A DNA stretch of 64,000 nucleotides from Vibrio jasicida CAIM 1864 = LMG 25398 (GCF_000400365.1 NZ_BAOG01000053.1:272889-336888), one strand, 5' to 3'; shown: positions 9,374-19,525, counted from the first letter of the stretch. Notes: a model not told the origin generated them from the sequence alone. Numbers and translations: made by a program.

Positions 9374-12300
9374 ATGTCAGATCCCAAGTTCATTCACCTT
9401 CGTGTCCATAGTGACTTCTCGATGGTGGATGGTATCAACAAAGTTCCACCGCTCGTTAAGAAAGTCGCCGAACTCGGCATGCCAGCAATGGCACTGACCG
9501 ATTTCACCAACTTATGTGGTTTGGTGAAATATTACGGCACAGCTCACGGTAGTGGTGTTAAGCCAATCATTGGTGCAGACTTTAAAATGCAATCCGATGA
9601 GTTTGGCGAGGAACTGACACAACTGACCGTATTGGCGGCGGACAACACCGGTTATAAAAACCTAACATTGTTGATTTCCAAAGCGTATTTACGTGGTCAC
9701 GTTCAACATCAGCCTGTTATCGATAAAGCATGGTTAGCGGAACTGTCAGAAGGACTTATCATTCTTTCTGGTGCGAAGAACGGTGAAATCGGTAAGGCAT
9801 TGCTAAAAGGCAACCGTAAAGTTGTCGACAGCTGCGTCGAGTTTTATAACCAATACTTCCCTGACCGCTTCTATCTAGAATTGGTTCGAACCGGTCGCCC
9901 AGATGAAGAAACCTACCTTCACTTTGCGATTGAATTGGCAGAAGAGGTAGAACTGCCAGTTGTTGCAACTAACGAAGTGGTGTTCATCAGCGAAGACTTG
10001 TTTGATGCTCATGAAATCCGCGTTGCGATCCACGATGGTTACACCCTAGAGGATCCACGACGTCCAAAGAACTACAGTCCAGAGCAGTATTTGCGTACGG
10101 AAGAGGAAATGTGCGAGCTGTTTGCCGACATTCCTGAAGCGCTGGAAAACAGTGTCGAAATCGCTAAACGCTGTAATGTAACGGTTCGTCTCGGTGAATA
10201 TTTCCTGCCAGCCTTCCCAACCGAAGGGATGGAAGAAACCGAATTCTTGGTGATGAAATCTCGTGAAGGCCTGGAAGAACGTCTTGAGTTCCTATTCCCA
10301 GACGAAGCCGAGCGTAAAGAGCGTCGACCAGAATACGACGATCGCCTTCAAATCGAACTCGACGTAATCAACCAAATGGGATTCCCGGGTTACTTCTTGA
10401 TCGTAATGGAGTTCATCCAGTGGTCGAAGGACAATGCGATTCCAGTAGGCCCAGGTCGTGGTTCGGGTGCTGGTTCTTTGGTGGCATACGCACTGAAGAT
10501 CACCGACCTTGACCCGTTGGAATATGACCTTCTTTTCGAACGTTTCTTGAACCCAGAACGTGTCTCTATGCCCGATTTCGACGTCGACTTCTGTATGGAC
10601 AAACGTGACCAAGTTATTGACCACGTAGCAGAAATGTACGGTCGTGATGCGGTATCGCAGATCATCACGTTTGGTACCATGGCGGCAAAAGCGGTAATCC
10701 GCGACGTTGGCCGTGTATTGGGCCACCCATTTGGTTTCGTTGACCGTATCTCGAAACTGGTTCCGCCTGACCCAGGTATGACGCTAGAGAAAGCGTTTAA
10801 AGCTGAGCCAGCGCTACCAGAGCTTTACGACGCCGATGAAGAAGTCAAAGAGCTGATCGATAAGTGTCGTATCCTAGAGGGTTGTACACGAAATGCCGGT
10901 AAGCACGCGGGTGGTGTTGTAATTTCACCTACCACGATCACCGACTTTGCGCCGATTTATGCTGATGCGGAAGGCCACTTTCCCGTTACTCAGTTCGATA
11001 AGAACGACGTTGAAACCGCTGGCTTAGTTAAGTTTGACTTCTTGGGTCTGCGTACCTTAACCATCATCGACTGGGCACTGGGCCTGATTAACCCACGTTT
11101 AGAACGTGAGGGTAAAGAATCCGTTCAAATTGAATCGATCCCGCTGGTGGATCCGGCGTCTTTCCGACTATTACAAAACTCAGAAACTACTGCGGTATTC
11201 CAGCTGGAATCGCGTGGTATGAAAGAACTGATCAAACGTCTTCAGCCGGATTGTTTCGAAGACATCATCGCACTGGTAGCCCTCTTCCGTCCCGGTCCGC
11301 TACAGTCGGGCATGGTAGATAACTTTATCGACCGTAAACACGGCCGAGAAGCGATCTCTTATCCAGATGAAAAGTGGCAACACGAATCACTTAAAGAGAT
11401 TCTGGATCCCACTTACGGCATCATCCTGTATCAAGAACAGGTAATGCAGATTGCACAGGTACTGTCTGGCTACACCCTTGGTGGTGCGGACATGCTTCGT
11501 CGTGCGATGGGTAAGAAAAAGCCAGAAGAGATGGCGAAGCAGCGTGCCACCTTTGAAGAAGGCGCGATTGCTAACGGCGTCGATGGCGAGTTGGCGATGA
11601 AAATCTTCGACTTGGTAGAAAAGTTTGCAGGTTACGGTTTTAACAAATCGCACTCGGCAGCTTATGCGTTGGTTTCTTACCAAACGCTATGGCTAAAGAC
11701 GCACTTCCCAGCAGAGTTCATGGCAGCGGTAATGACCGCCGATATGGACAACACGGAAAAAGTCGTTGGCCTTGTAGACGAATGTTTCCGCATGAAACTG
11801 ACCGTCTTACCGCCAGACATTAACTCCGGTTTATACCGCTTTAACGTGGATGAAAACGGCGCGATTGTTTACGGTATTGGCGCAATTAAAGGTGTGGGTG
11901 AAGGCCCAATTGATGCGATTTTAGAAGCGCGGAATAAAGGCGGTCACTTCATTGATCTGTTTGACTTCTGTGCGCGCATCGATCTGAAAAAGGTCAACAA
12001 ACGCGTTATCGAAAAACTGATTTACGCGGGCGCACTTGACCGACTTGGTCCACATCGTGCGGCGTTGATGGCATCGTTGAATGACGCGGTCAAAGCGGCC
12101 AGCCAACATCACCAAGCTGAAGCATTTGGTCAGACTGATATGTTCGGCGTATTGACCGATGCTCCGGAAGAAGTGGAACACAAATACACCCAAGTTCCGG
12201 CGTGGCCAGAGAAAGTATGGTTAGAGGGTGAGCGTGAGACGCTAGGTTTGTATTTGACAGGCCACCCAGTAAACGCATACATAAAGGAACTAAATAAGTA

Positions 12301-12853
12301 CGTTAGTTGTCGACTAAAAGATGCGACACCAACTCGACGTGATCAATCTGTGACCGTTGCGGGCTTGGTTATTGCAGCTCGTGTGATGACAACGAAGCGC
12401 GGAACACGCATCGGTTTGATGACTTTGGATGACAGAAGTGGTCGAATGGAAGTGATGTTGTTCTCGGATGCGCTCGATAGATATGCAGAACTTCTCGAAA
12501 AAGACAAAATTTTGGTCGTTTCTGGACAGGTCAGCTTTGATGACTTCAATGGTGGCCTTAAAATGTCGGCGCGTGAGGTCATGGATCTTGGTAGTGCACG
12601 TGAAAAATATGCACGTGGTTTGTCAGTATCCATCGATGCGAGCCAAATTAACGATAAATTCTTTGAGCAATTTACGCGTATTTTAGAACCGTACAAAGCC
12701 GGAACCGTACCTGTCAATGTATACTACCAGCGTGCCGACGCCAGAGCGCGGTTAACATTGGGCACCGAATGGCGAGTAACGCCAAGTGATACATTGCTAG
12801 ACGATTTAAAACAGTTACTTGGCAAAGGCCAAGTAGAACTCGAATTTAACTAA
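9374..12853 (+). CDS. dnaE: DNA polymerase III alpha subunit
   Basis: Catalytic subunit of the replicative polymerase. The 1159-aa chain starts with a PHP domain (HSDFSMVDG near residue 13), followed by the family C palm in which PDFDVDF holds Asp401, Asp403 and Asp405. The third catalytic Asp lies in the KFDFLG segment near residue 555. The fingers, a helix-hairpin-helix, an OB fold (about 990-1070) and a C-terminal tau-binding part follow. Length is nearly the same as in E. coli (1160). accA follows after 46 bases, the usual pairing. The proofreading partner dnaQ is at 21.8 kb. Confidence 0.98.
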   Translation: MSDPKFIHLRVHSDFSMVDGINKVPPLVKKVAELGMPAMALTDFTNLCGLVKYYGTAHGSGVKPIIGADFKMQSDEFGEELTQLTVLAADNTGYKNLTLLISKAYLRGHVQHQPVIDKAWLAELSEGLIILSGAKNGEIGKALLKGNRKVVDSCVEFYNQYFPDRFYLELVRTGRPDEETYLHFAIELAEEVELPVVATNEVVFISEDLFDAHEIRVAIHDGYTLEDPRRPKNYSPEQYLRTEEEMCELFADIPEALENSVEIAKRCNVTVRLGEYFLPAFPTEGMEETEFLVMKSREGLEERLEFLFPDEAERKERRPEYDDRLQIELDVINQMGFPGYFLIVMEFIQWSKDNAIPVGPGRGSGAGSLVAYALKITDLDPLEYDLLFERFLNPERVSMPDFDVDFCMDKRDQVIDHVAEMYGRDAVSQIITFGTMAAKAVIRDVGRVLGHPFGFVDRISKLVPPDPGMTLEKAFKAEPALPELYDADEEVKELIDKCRILEGCTRNAGKHAGGVVISPTTITDFAPIYADAEGHFPVTQFDKNDVETAGLVKFDFLGLRTLTIIDWALGLINPRLEREGKESVQIESIPLVDPASFRLLQNSETTAVFQLESRGMKELIKRLQPDCFEDIIALVALFRPGPLQSGMVDNFIDRKHGREAISYPDEKWQHESLKEILDPTYGIILYQEQVMQIAQVLSGYTLGGADMLRRAMGKKKPEEMAKQRATFEEGAIANGVDGELAMKIFDLVEKFAGYGFNKSHSAAYALVSYQTLWLKTHFPAEFMAAVMTADMDNTEKVVGLVDECFRMKLTVLPPDINSGLYRFNVDENGAIVYGIGAIKGVGEGPIDAILEARNKGGHFIDLFDFCARIDLKKVNKRVIEKLIYAGALDRLGPHRAALMASLNDAVKAASQHHQAEAFGQTDMFGVLTDAPEEVEHKYTQVPAWPEKVWLEGERETLGLYLTGHPVNAYIKELNKYVSCRLKDATPTRRDQSVTVAGLVIAARVMTTKRGTRIGLMTLDDRSGRMEVMLFSDALDRYAELLEKDKILVVSGQVSFDDFNGGLKMSAREVMDLGSAREKYARGLSVSIDASQINDKFFEQFTRILEPYKAGTVPVNVYYQRADARARLTLGTEWRVTPSDTLLDDLKQLLGKGQVELEFN

Positions 12854-12899
12854 AAATTCAGCGCAATATGTTAGACGCTGAGTCAAAAAGGATTCATAG

Positions 12900-13859
12900 A
12901 TGAGCCTAAACTTTCTTGAATTTGAAAAGCCGATTGCAGAACTAGAAGCGAAAATTGAAGCGCTACGTGACGTATCTCGTCACGGTGGTGATTCTGCAGT
13001 TGACCTTGATAAAGAAATCGAACAGCTTGAGAAAAAGAGCCTAGAACTTAAGAAGAAAACCTTCAGCAACCTAGGCGCATGGGAAACAGCTCAACTGGCT
13101 CGTCACCCTTTACGTCCATACACATTGGATTACATCCAGCACGCGTTTGAAGAGTTTGACGAATTGGCGGGTGACCGTGCGTTCGCAGACGACCAAGCTA
13201 TTGTTGGTGGTATCGCACGTCTTGAAGGCCGTCCAGTGATGATCATTGGTCACCAAAAAGGTCGTGAAACCAAAGAGAAAGTGAAGCGTAACTTTGGTAT
13301 GCCTAAACCAGAAGGTTACCGTAAAGCACTGCGTCTGATGGAAATGGCTGAGCGTTTCAACATGCCTATCATCACTTTCATCGACACAGCTGGCGCATAC
13401 CCAGGTGTTGGCGCGGAAGAGCGCGGTCAATCTGAAGCAATCGCAAAAAACCTAAAAGTGATGTCTGGTCTTAAAGTACCAGTAATCTGTAACGTGGTGG
13501 GCGAAGGTGGTTCAGGCGGTGCACTTGCTATTGGTGTAGGCGACTACGTGAACATGCTTCAGTACTCAACGTACTCAGTAATCTCTCCAGAAGGTTGTGC
13601 TTCAATCCTATGGCGTGATTCAGACAAAGCACCTCAAGCAGCAGACGCAATGGGTCTAACTGCTCCTCGTCTAAAAGAGCTTGAGCTTATCGACGAAATC
13701 ATCGAAGAGCCATTAGGTGGTGCACATCGTGACCACGTTCAAATGGCGGCGAATATGAAAGCAAATCTGCTTCGTCAGCTAGAAGACCTAGAACAGCTGG
13801 ATCACGAAACGCTACTTGAGCGCCGTTACCAGCGTCTAATGAACTACGGTTACTGCTAA
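12900..13859 (+). CDS. accA: Acetyl-CoA carboxylase carboxyltransferase subunit alpha
   Basis: With AccD it forms the carboxyltransferase that moves CO2 from biotin to acetyl-CoA, giving malonyl-CoA for fatty acid synthesis. At 319 aa it has the standard length. An N-terminal helical region is followed by a crotonase-like fold. The segment VVGEGGSGGALAIGVGD contains the glycine-rich oxyanion-hole motif. The ribosome site is an AAAAGGA run upstream of ATG 12900. A strong terminator lies between accA and tilS, so this is probably the end of the long operon that begins upstream of the window. Confidence 0.98.
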   Translation: MSLNFLEFEKPIAELEAKIEALRDVSRHGGDSAVDLDKEIEQLEKKSLELKKKTFSNLGAWETAQLARHPLRPYTLDYIQHAFEEFDELAGDRAFADDQAIVGGIARLEGRPVMIIGHQKGRETKEKVKRNFGMPKPEGYRKALRLMEMAERFNMPIITFIDTAGAYPGVGAEERGQSEAIAKNLKVMSGLKVPVICNVVGEGGSGGALAIGVGDYVNMLQYSTYSVISPEGCASILWRDSDKAPQAADAMGLTAPRLKELELIDEIIEEPLGGAHRDHVQMAANMKANLLRQLEDLEQLDHETLLERRYQRLMNYGYC

Positions 13860-13913
13860 ATTACGGTCACTGTTAAGCGCTAGCTGATCTCTCTTGAGAT
13901 AACAGATAAAATA

Positions 13914-13947
13914 GAAAGGGTTGGGCATGTGTCCAGCCCTTTTTTTG
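13914..13947 (+). terminator. Terminator after accA
   Basis: AAAGGGTTGGGC and GTCCAGCCCTTT form a stem around ATGT, followed by a T run. It overlaps a possible GTG start of tilS at 13929, a reason to place the tilS start further down at 13965. Confidence 0.8.
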
Positions 13948-13964
13948 TTTCTACCGGATTGCTT

Positions 13965-15311
13965 ATGGAATCGCTTTACTCAAATTTTGCTCAAGTTCTC
14001 GACCGCTATCATCAACCAAACACTAAGATCGTTTTGGCGTTCAGTGGTGGGGTGGATTCGCGTCTGTTGCTTGAGCTGTTGAGTCGTTACCAACAAGCGC
14101 GTTCAGCAGACGGTAGCTCTGCAGATTCCCAACTAATAAACTGTCATGCTGTGTATGTTCATCATGGTTTGAGTGTGAATGCTGATGATTGGGCACAAAA
14201 GTGCAAGCAATGGGCACAGCAAGCTGGGTTCTCATGTTCCGTTGAACGCGTGAACCTAGATATTAACAGTGGTGAAAGCATTGAGCTTTTAGCTCGTGAA
14301 GCGCGCTATCAAGCTCTGGCGAAGCACATCGCAGTCGGTGACTTACTGCTGACCGGTCAACATGCCGATGATCAGGTCGAAACCTTCTTATTGGCACTAA
14401 AACGTGGCAGTGGACCGAAAGGGTTGTCGTCGATGGCAGAAAGTATGCCGTTTGCTAGTGGGACATTAATACGCCCATTACTGACCATTAAGCGAGAGCA
14501 AATCGAAGCGGCAGCCAGAGAGCAAAAACTGGATTGGGTAGAAGACGAAAGTAACCAAGATATTCGTTACGATCGTAACTTCCTCCGTCATCGCATTGTG
14601 CCTGAGCTATCTGAACGTTGGCCGAGCATCCACCAAGCGGTGCAACGCAGTGCGACTTTGTGTGCCCAGCAAGAGACCTTGCTAGATGAGTTGCTCGAAG
14701 CGGCATTCAATCAGGCAATGCAGCCGGATTTGAGTTTGAGTATTGACGTTTTAACGGCACACAGTGAGTTGGCGCGCGCACGTTTGATTCGTATGTGGCT
14801 GGCAAAACTCAATGCCAATATGCCGTCTCAAGTGCAGTTGAACCTGATTTGGGATGAAGTGGCGCGGGCTCAACAGCACGCCAACCCAAAATTGAAGATC
14901 AAGCGAGGTGAAGTGCGCCGCTTTCAACATCGACTCTACTGGGTCACTGAAACTTCAGATGTGACCTCGTGGCAAGCCGAGTGCCCTTTGAATACGCCTC
15001 TAAAGCTTCCTGAGCCGTTAGGGGAGCTTGAGTTGAGTACCAAGTCATGTGAGCTAAGTATTACCCTACCTGCGCACCCAGAGCGACTTAGAATTACATT
15101 TAACCCTGAAGGCTTGTCTGCACACCCGACGACTCGTCACCACAGTCGTAAGCTGAAAAAACTCTTTCAGGAATACAATGTGCCGAGCTGGCGACGTCGT
15201 CAAATTCCAATTCTAATGTATGAAGATAAAGTGGTTGCCGTCGCTGGCCTGTTCGTTGATCAAGCCTTTAGTGGTCAAGACTGTGAACTGATCTGGCGCA
15301 AGATGTTGTAA
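13965..15311 (+). CDS. tilS: tRNA(Ile)-lysidine synthetase TilS
   Basis: Converts the wobble cytidine of the CAU-anticodon isoleucine tRNA into lysidine, so that it reads AUA instead of AUG. The PP-loop ATP-binding motif SGGVDS is at residues 27-32 from ATG 13965. The N-terminal N-type ATPase domain is followed by a substrate-specificity domain and a C-terminal TilS domain (RHHSRKLKKLFQE region). From this start the protein is 448 aa, close to the family's usual length. A GTG start 36 bases upstream lies inside the accA terminator and is less likely. No strong ribosome site is seen before the ATG. Confidence 0.95.
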   Translation: MESLYSNFAQVLDRYHQPNTKIVLAFSGGVDSRLLLELLSRYQQARSADGSSADSQLINCHAVYVHHGLSVNADDWAQKCKQWAQQAGFSCSVERVNLDINSGESIELLAREARYQALAKHIAVGDLLLTGQHADDQVETFLLALKRGSGPKGLSSMAESMPFASGTLIRPLLTIKREQIEAAAREQKLDWVEDESNQDIRYDRNFLRHRIVPELSERWPSIHQAVQRSATLCAQQETLLDELLEAAFNQAMQPDLSLSIDVLTAHSELARARLIRMWLAKLNANMPSQVQLNLIWDEVARAQQHANPKLKIKRGEVRRFQHRLYWVTETSDVTSWQAECPLNTPLKLPEPLGELELSTKSCELSITLPAHPERLRITFNPEGLSAHPTTRHHSRKLKKLFQEYNVPSWRRRQIPILMYEDKVVAVAGLFVDQAFSGQDCELIWRKML

Positions 15312-15375
15312 TTCATGCAACAATATCGGTTATAAAACAAAAATATCTTTAAATAATAATCGATTAGGTGAAGCA

Positions 15376-15690
15376 ATGAAGAAAATAATTATGGGCGCAG
15401 GAATCGCGCTAGCCATGTTAAGTGGGCAGGCAATGGCGGCAGGCGATGTGGCTGCTGGCCAAGCAAAAGCTGGCGTTTGTGCTGCTTGTCATGGACCAGA
15501 TGGAATTGCTGTGATTCCTGGCTACCCAAACTTAAAAGGTCAAAATGAGCAGTACATTGCTAGCTCAATTAAGGCATACAAAGCAGGCCAGCGCACTGGT
15601 GGTTTAGCCGCGGTGATGCAAGCACAAGCAAGTTTGCTGTCTGATGAAGACATTGCTAACTTGGCGGCATACTATGCGAGCTTGAAGTAA
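15376..15690 (+). CDS. Periplasmic class I cytochrome c
   Basis: Small c-type cytochrome of 104 aa, exported by a signal peptide of about 21 residues ending AMAA. The heme-binding motif CAACH is at residues 35-39, with His39 as proximal ligand; a Met in the VMQAQ region is the likely distal ligand. It belongs to the cytochrome c553/c4-like single-heme group and should shuttle electrons in the periplasm. The exact partner cannot be told from sequence. It stands alone between tilS and glnB and has its own terminator downstream. Confidence 0.9.
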   Translation: MKKIIMGAGIALAMLSGQAMAAGDVAAGQAKAGVCAACHGPDGIAVIPGYPNLKGQNEQYIASSIKAYKAGQRTGGLAAVMQAQASLLSDEDIANLAAYYASLK

Positions 15691-15730
15691 GCGCGGTTTG
15701 TAGCTGTAACCCAGACAAAGATTTAGACCA

Positions 15731-15760
15731 AGCCAGAGCCAGTGCTCTGGCTTTTCGTTT
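15731..15760 (+). terminator. Terminator after the cytochrome c gene
   Basis: AGCCAGAG and CTCTGGCT form a perfect 8-bp stem around CCAGTG, followed by TTTCGTTTT. Confidence 0.8.
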
Positions 15761-15919
15761 TGGGCATTTGGGATTGCTGATTGCGCGACTTTGTTACATT
15801 CATCGGCAAATAAATCCCACCAGTGTCAGGATTTTCAGGTGCTTGGTCACAACAAGGATTGAATGTTGTGAGGCGCTAACCGATAATATGCGCAAACGAT
15901 TGAAGCTTAAGGGATGAAC

Positions 15920-16258
15920 ATGAAAAAGATTGAAGCGATTATCAAGCCATTCAAATTGGATGATGTTCGAGAAGCATTGGCTGAAGTAGGCATTACAGGG
16001 ATGACCGTCTCTGAAGTGAAAGGCTTTGGTCGTCAGAAAGGTCACACAGAATTGTACCGCGGTGCAGAGTACATGGTGGATTTCCTTCCTAAAGTGAAGC
16101 TAGAAATCGTAGTGACGGAAGACGTTGCAGACAAGTGTGTAGAAACCATCATCGAAACGGCGCAAACCGGTAAGATTGGTGACGGTAAGATCTTCGTAAC
16201 AGACGTCGAACGCGTAGTGCGTATCCGTACTGGTGAAGAAGACGAAGATGCGATCTAA
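15920..16258 (+). CDS. glnB: Nitrogen regulatory protein P-II 1
   Basis: Trimeric PII signal protein that senses 2-oxoglutarate, ATP/ADP and (through uridylylation by GlnD) glutamine. It controls NtrB and the adenylyltransferase GlnE. The ATG at 15920 gives 112 aa, the exact family length, and places Tyr51, the uridylylation site, in the T-loop (RGAEYMVDF). The ATG at 15914 would add two residues and sits too close to the AAGGG ribosome site. A terminator follows, and the gene appears monocistronic. Confidence 0.96.
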   Translation: MKKIEAIIKPFKLDDVREALAEVGITGMTVSEVKGFGRQKGHTELYRGAEYMVDFLPKVKLEIVVTEDVADKCVETIIETAQTGKIGDGKIFVTDVERVVRIRTGEEDEDAI

Positions 16259-16321
16259 TCTGTTATCCAGATAGATATAAGATTTCACTACAGCATATGG
16301 TGAAAATTTGAGTAAGCTAAG

Positions 16322-16347
16322 AGGGAGCCGACTGGGGCTCCTTTTTT
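16322..16347 (+). terminator. Terminator after glnB
   Basis: GGAGCC and GGCTCC pair around GACTGG and are followed by TTTTTT. It abuts a possible ATG at 16351 for the next gene, supporting the later ATG at 16393. Confidence 0.8.
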
Positions 16348-16392
16348 ATTATGCGCATTTTATGCGTGCCATTTTTGTATTTAGGTAAGCCT

Positions 16393-17238
16393 ATGTATCC
16401 GCGTTTAGCTTTTGCGTTAGTTTTTCTTATTATTACTGCGGTGGTGAGCTTTCAGGTGATTTTTACCGTGCCAGAGCAACCACAAATTATTACTCAAACA
16501 GGGGCGAACATTAAGCAAGATATCCGCTGCATGGAGTTTGATAAGCCGCAAGTGCTAGATAAGGATGGCGAGCTAAATGTCTTAGTGTGGAACATTTACA
16601 AACAAAACCGAGACAACTGGAAGCAAGCGTTGGATACATTCTCCGTTAATAAACAGTTGCTCTTGTTACAAGAAGCAAGCTTAACGGACGACTTCAAAAG
16701 CTGGCTGGTGGAAGGGCATTGGGTCAGTAATCAAGTCAGTGCGTTTAAAGCATTAGGAAGTGGTGCTGGTGTGATCAGCATTGCGCAAAAAGAGCCCATT
16801 CTCGCTTGTGCGTACACATCGAAAGAACCGTGGTTGCGCTTGCCGAAATCGGCACTGTATAGCAAATACAGGCTTAGCAATGGTGAAACCTTAGCGGTGG
16901 TGAACATTCACGCGATCAACTTTACCGTTGGTACCGAGGAATACACTTCGCAATTGTCTGCGTTAGAAAGGGTATTGAAAGAGCACAAAGGCCCGATTTT
17001 GTTTGCGGGGGATTTCAATAGTTGGAGTGAAGAGCGCGTGATGGCAATGAAGAAAGCACTCCAAAAAGCCAATCTACAAGAAGCAAAGTTCAGCCAAGAC
17101 AATCGAACTCAGTTCATTACAGGCTTGCCGCTTGATCATGTGTTTTATCGCGGGTTAACCCTCAAAAACGCGAAAGCGCCGCAGAGCGACGCTTCCGATC
17201 ATAATCCACTGTTGGTGTCGTTTACGTTAAGCGACTAA
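16393..17238 (+). CDS. Endonuclease/exonuclease/phosphatase family protein, YafD-like
   Basis: Member of the DNase I-like EEP superfamily (metal-dependent phosphodiester hydrolases). The 281-aa chain from ATG 16393 starts with a membrane helix, followed by the family motifs LVWNIYKQN (Asn), LLLQEAS (catalytic Glu), FAGDFNSW (Asp and Asn), LDHVFYRG and the closing SDHNPL with the catalytic Asp-His pair. All catalytic motifs seem intact. E. coli YafD also lies next to gloB, yafS, rnhA and dnaQ, as here. The natural substrate is unknown. The ribosome site AGGTAAG lies five bases upstream of this start. Confidence 0.85.
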   Translation: MYPRLAFALVFLIITAVVSFQVIFTVPEQPQIITQTGANIKQDIRCMEFDKPQVLDKDGELNVLVWNIYKQNRDNWKQALDTFSVNKQLLLLQEASLTDDFKSWLVEGHWVSNQVSAFKALGSGAGVISIAQKEPILACAYTSKEPWLRLPKSALYSKYRLSNGETLAVVNIHAINFTVGTEEYTSQLSALERVLKEHKGPILFAGDFNSWSEERVMAMKKALQKANLQEAKFSQDNRTQFITGLPLDHVFYRGLTLKNAKAPQSDASDHNPLLVSFTLSD

Positions 17239-17255
17239 CGGATTACCTTGGTCCA

Positions 17256-17942
17256 TTAAGCGATAACGATGTACAACGCCCAAATTACGTAAAACGCAAT
17301 CCAAGGCAGGCTCGCAATCACAAGAGCCTGTCCGCGTTCGAACTCTGTCCAAGTCAAAACTACACCATAGCCAAGCACGATATACCATGGCAATAGCAAT
17401 GGTAATGAGCTTGCAAAGTGTGACCAATCACTGGTCAAAGGTAACTTTAGTAACCCGTTTAGGCTATTCAAATCGGCAGCGTAAGTCATCACCTGACCAT
17501 GCTTCAGTAATAAGCTCGCGTAGCTTGCAATATCGCCCAACACGGCTGGGAATAAAATCGCACTCGCAGCAGCGAACCATTTCCAGTAACCGTATTGCTG
17601 TTTACTTGCCTTGGTTGCAAGAAAGAACCACAGCGCTAATAGCAGCAGTGTTGCAAAACGATTGAATACGTCATTGATGATCGCACTTGCCATCAGCGTG
17701 TTTGGCTCCAGCAACTCGATTTGCTTTGGATCGATCTGTTGGAACTGAGCGGTCAGTTGATCACTTAACCAAGTAAAATCCACATTCGAGAAGTAGGCGC
17801 CCCAGAATAGGAATGGGCTGAGCATCAAAATGATGAACGGCTGCCACCCCCAACCTCCGCGCTGATACAGCGCTAAGAAGCAAGATGTTGGCGATCGGAA
17901 GATATCCAACAACATGATAAGTGGGTTACTCGACGGGTTCAT
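17256..17942 (-). CDS. YIP1 family membrane protein
   Basis: Integral inner-membrane protein of 228 aa with about five hydrophobic segments separated by short loops, matching the YIP1-domain layout (a family named from a eukaryotic Golgi protein; bacterial role unknown). The N-terminal portion is a short cytoplasmic stretch ending in a GGWGWQPF turn before the first helix. Its ATG overlaps the stop of mltD (aTGA), so it is translationally coupled to that murein hydrolase. No function can be assigned beyond an envelope context. Confidence 0.8.
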   Translation of the reverse strand: MNPSSNPLIMLLDIFRSPTSCFLALYQRGGWGWQPFIILMLSPFLFWGAYFSNVDFTWLSDQLTAQFQQIDPKQIELLEPNTLMASAIINDVFNRFATLLLLALWFFLATKASKQQYGYWKWFAAASAILFPAVLGDIASYASLLLKHGQVMTYAADLNSLNGLLKLPLTSDWSHFASSLPLLLPWYIVLGYGVVLTWTEFERGQALVIASLPWIAFYVIWALYIVIA

Positions 17943-19525
17943 ACACTTACCTTAGTTACATCAACATACAACTTAAGCTTCTGACCTGGTTTCAGGTACT
18001 TCTGCTTTTGAAGAGAATTCCATTTCACGATGTCGTTACCCTTCACCTTAAACTTGGTTGCAATACCACTGATGGTGTCGCCAGAACGTACGTTGTAGAA
18101 CACGGTACGAATCACTGCGCCTTTATCAGAGTTCTTCCAAATCACCAGTTTTTGGCCAACGCGCAAGGTGTCTTTTGGTCCCATGCCGTTCCATTTTGCC
18201 AAAGACTTATGAGAAACCTTGTTCTCTTTTGCGATTGACCACAAGCTCTCGCCTGATTGCACAACGTGAGTCAGTTTGAATTGACCACGAGATTGAGATT
18301 GCGTTTTGTTCAGGCGATTTTCAGCAGTTAAGGCGTACTTTGTATCGTCTTTTGTCGACGTTGGGATCATTAGGTACTGACCAACGCGGATATTGTTGTT
18401 CGATAGGCCGTTAGCACGTTGGATAACTTTCGTTGTCGTACCGTACTTCTGAGCCAATACGCTGAGCGAGTCACCAGACTTCACTTTATAGCGTGCGACC
18501 TTCATGCCTTTACCACGGTTCTTCTTCACTTGAGCAAGGAACTGATCCTTTTTCTCGATAGGAATAAGAAGTTGGTGTGGGCCGTCAGGTGCAGTAGACC
18601 ATTGGTTATATGCTGGGTTGTAACCTTGCAGCTCCTTAACACCAATTCCGGCGTAGTCTGCCGCAATTGCTAGGTCTAGTTGTTCTTTTGGATCAACCTG
18701 AGTCAGAACTGGCTTGTTCGGGATCGGCGGAATGTCGATGCCGTACTTATCTTGGTTCGCAATGATGTCCGCTAGTGCAAGCAGTTTAGGAACGTAACTG
18801 CTGGTCTCTTTTGGAAGATCCAAAGAGAAGAAGTCCGTTGGTTTGCCTAGCTTTTTGTTCTTACGAATTGCGCTCGATACACGGCCACCACCACTGTTGT
18901 AAGCCGCAATCGCTTGATCCCAGTTGCCGTCAAAACGCTTGCTTTGCTGCTCTAGGTAATCCAGTGCTGCATCGGTAGAAGCATAAACATCACGGCGACC
19001 GTCGTACCAGTAGTTCTGATCTAGACCCATCATTTTGCCGGTGCCTGGAACGAACTGCCACAAACCTGCTGCACTGCCGTGCGAGTAGGCAAAAGCATCA
19101 AATGAGCTTTCTACGATCGGTAGCAGCGCCAGTTCCATCGGAAGGCCACGTTCTTCGATACGGGTGGTAATCATGTACAAAAACGGCTGTGCACGTTCAG
19201 ATACTGTGCGCAGGTGGTTAGGATGCTTTAAATACCAAGTGCGGTAGTAAGCCACTTTCTTGTTGTCAGGAATGTCCATTTCAAGTTGCATGCCGATACG
19301 TCGCCACACATCGTCTTGTTCCTGAGGGGAAAGGGCTTTTGGCGTCTCTTTAGCAGGTTTCTTTGCTATCGATTGCTTTTTCTCGGAGTCAGCCTGAGCT
19401 GTTTTTTGCTTAACAGCTTGTTCTGACTTATTGGTTTCTGGTGTTGGAGTGCTTGCAGAATCTGACTGTGTCAATTGACAGCCAGATAATAGTAACGCCA
19501 ACGCCCAACTGTACTTCAAACGCAT
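17939..19525 (-). CDS. mltD: Membrane-bound lytic murein transglycosylase D
   Basis: Outer-membrane lipoprotein that cleaves the beta-1,4 glycan strand of peptidoglycan, forming 1,6-anhydro-MurNAc ends. The lipobox LLSGC near residue 16 predicts lipidation. A Ser/Thr/Lys-rich linker leads to the family 1 SLT domain (about residues 120-260), with the catalytic Glu in LPIVESSFD and the conserved AYNSGGGRV. Three LysM peptidoglycan-binding modules follow, about 345-390, 415-460 and 475-522. The protein is longer than in E. coli (452 aa) but typical of Vibrio. It precedes the coupled YIP1 gene. Confidence 0.95.
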   Translation of the reverse strand: MRLKYSWALALLLSGCQLTQSDSASTPTPETNKSEQAVKQKTAQADSEKKQSIAKKPAKETPKALSPQEQDDVWRRIGMQLEMDIPDNKKVAYYRTWYLKHPNHLRTVSERAQPFLYMITTRIEERGLPMELALLPIVESSFDAFAYSHGSAAGLWQFVPGTGKMMGLDQNYWYDGRRDVYASTDAALDYLEQQSKRFDGNWDQAIAAYNSGGGRVSSAIRKNKKLGKPTDFFSLDLPKETSSYVPKLLALADIIANQDKYGIDIPPIPNKPVLTQVDPKEQLDLAIAADYAGIGVKELQGYNPAYNQWSTAPDGPHQLLIPIEKKDQFLAQVKKNRGKGMKVARYKVKSGDSLSVLAQKYGTTTKVIQRANGLSNNNIRVGQYLMIPTSTKDDTKYALTAENRLNKTQSQSRGQFKLTHVVQSGESLWSIAKENKVSHKSLAKWNGMGPKDTLRVGQKLVIWKNSDKGAVIRTVFYNVRSGDTISGIATKFKVKGNDIVKWNSLQKQKYLKPGQKLKLYVDVTKVSV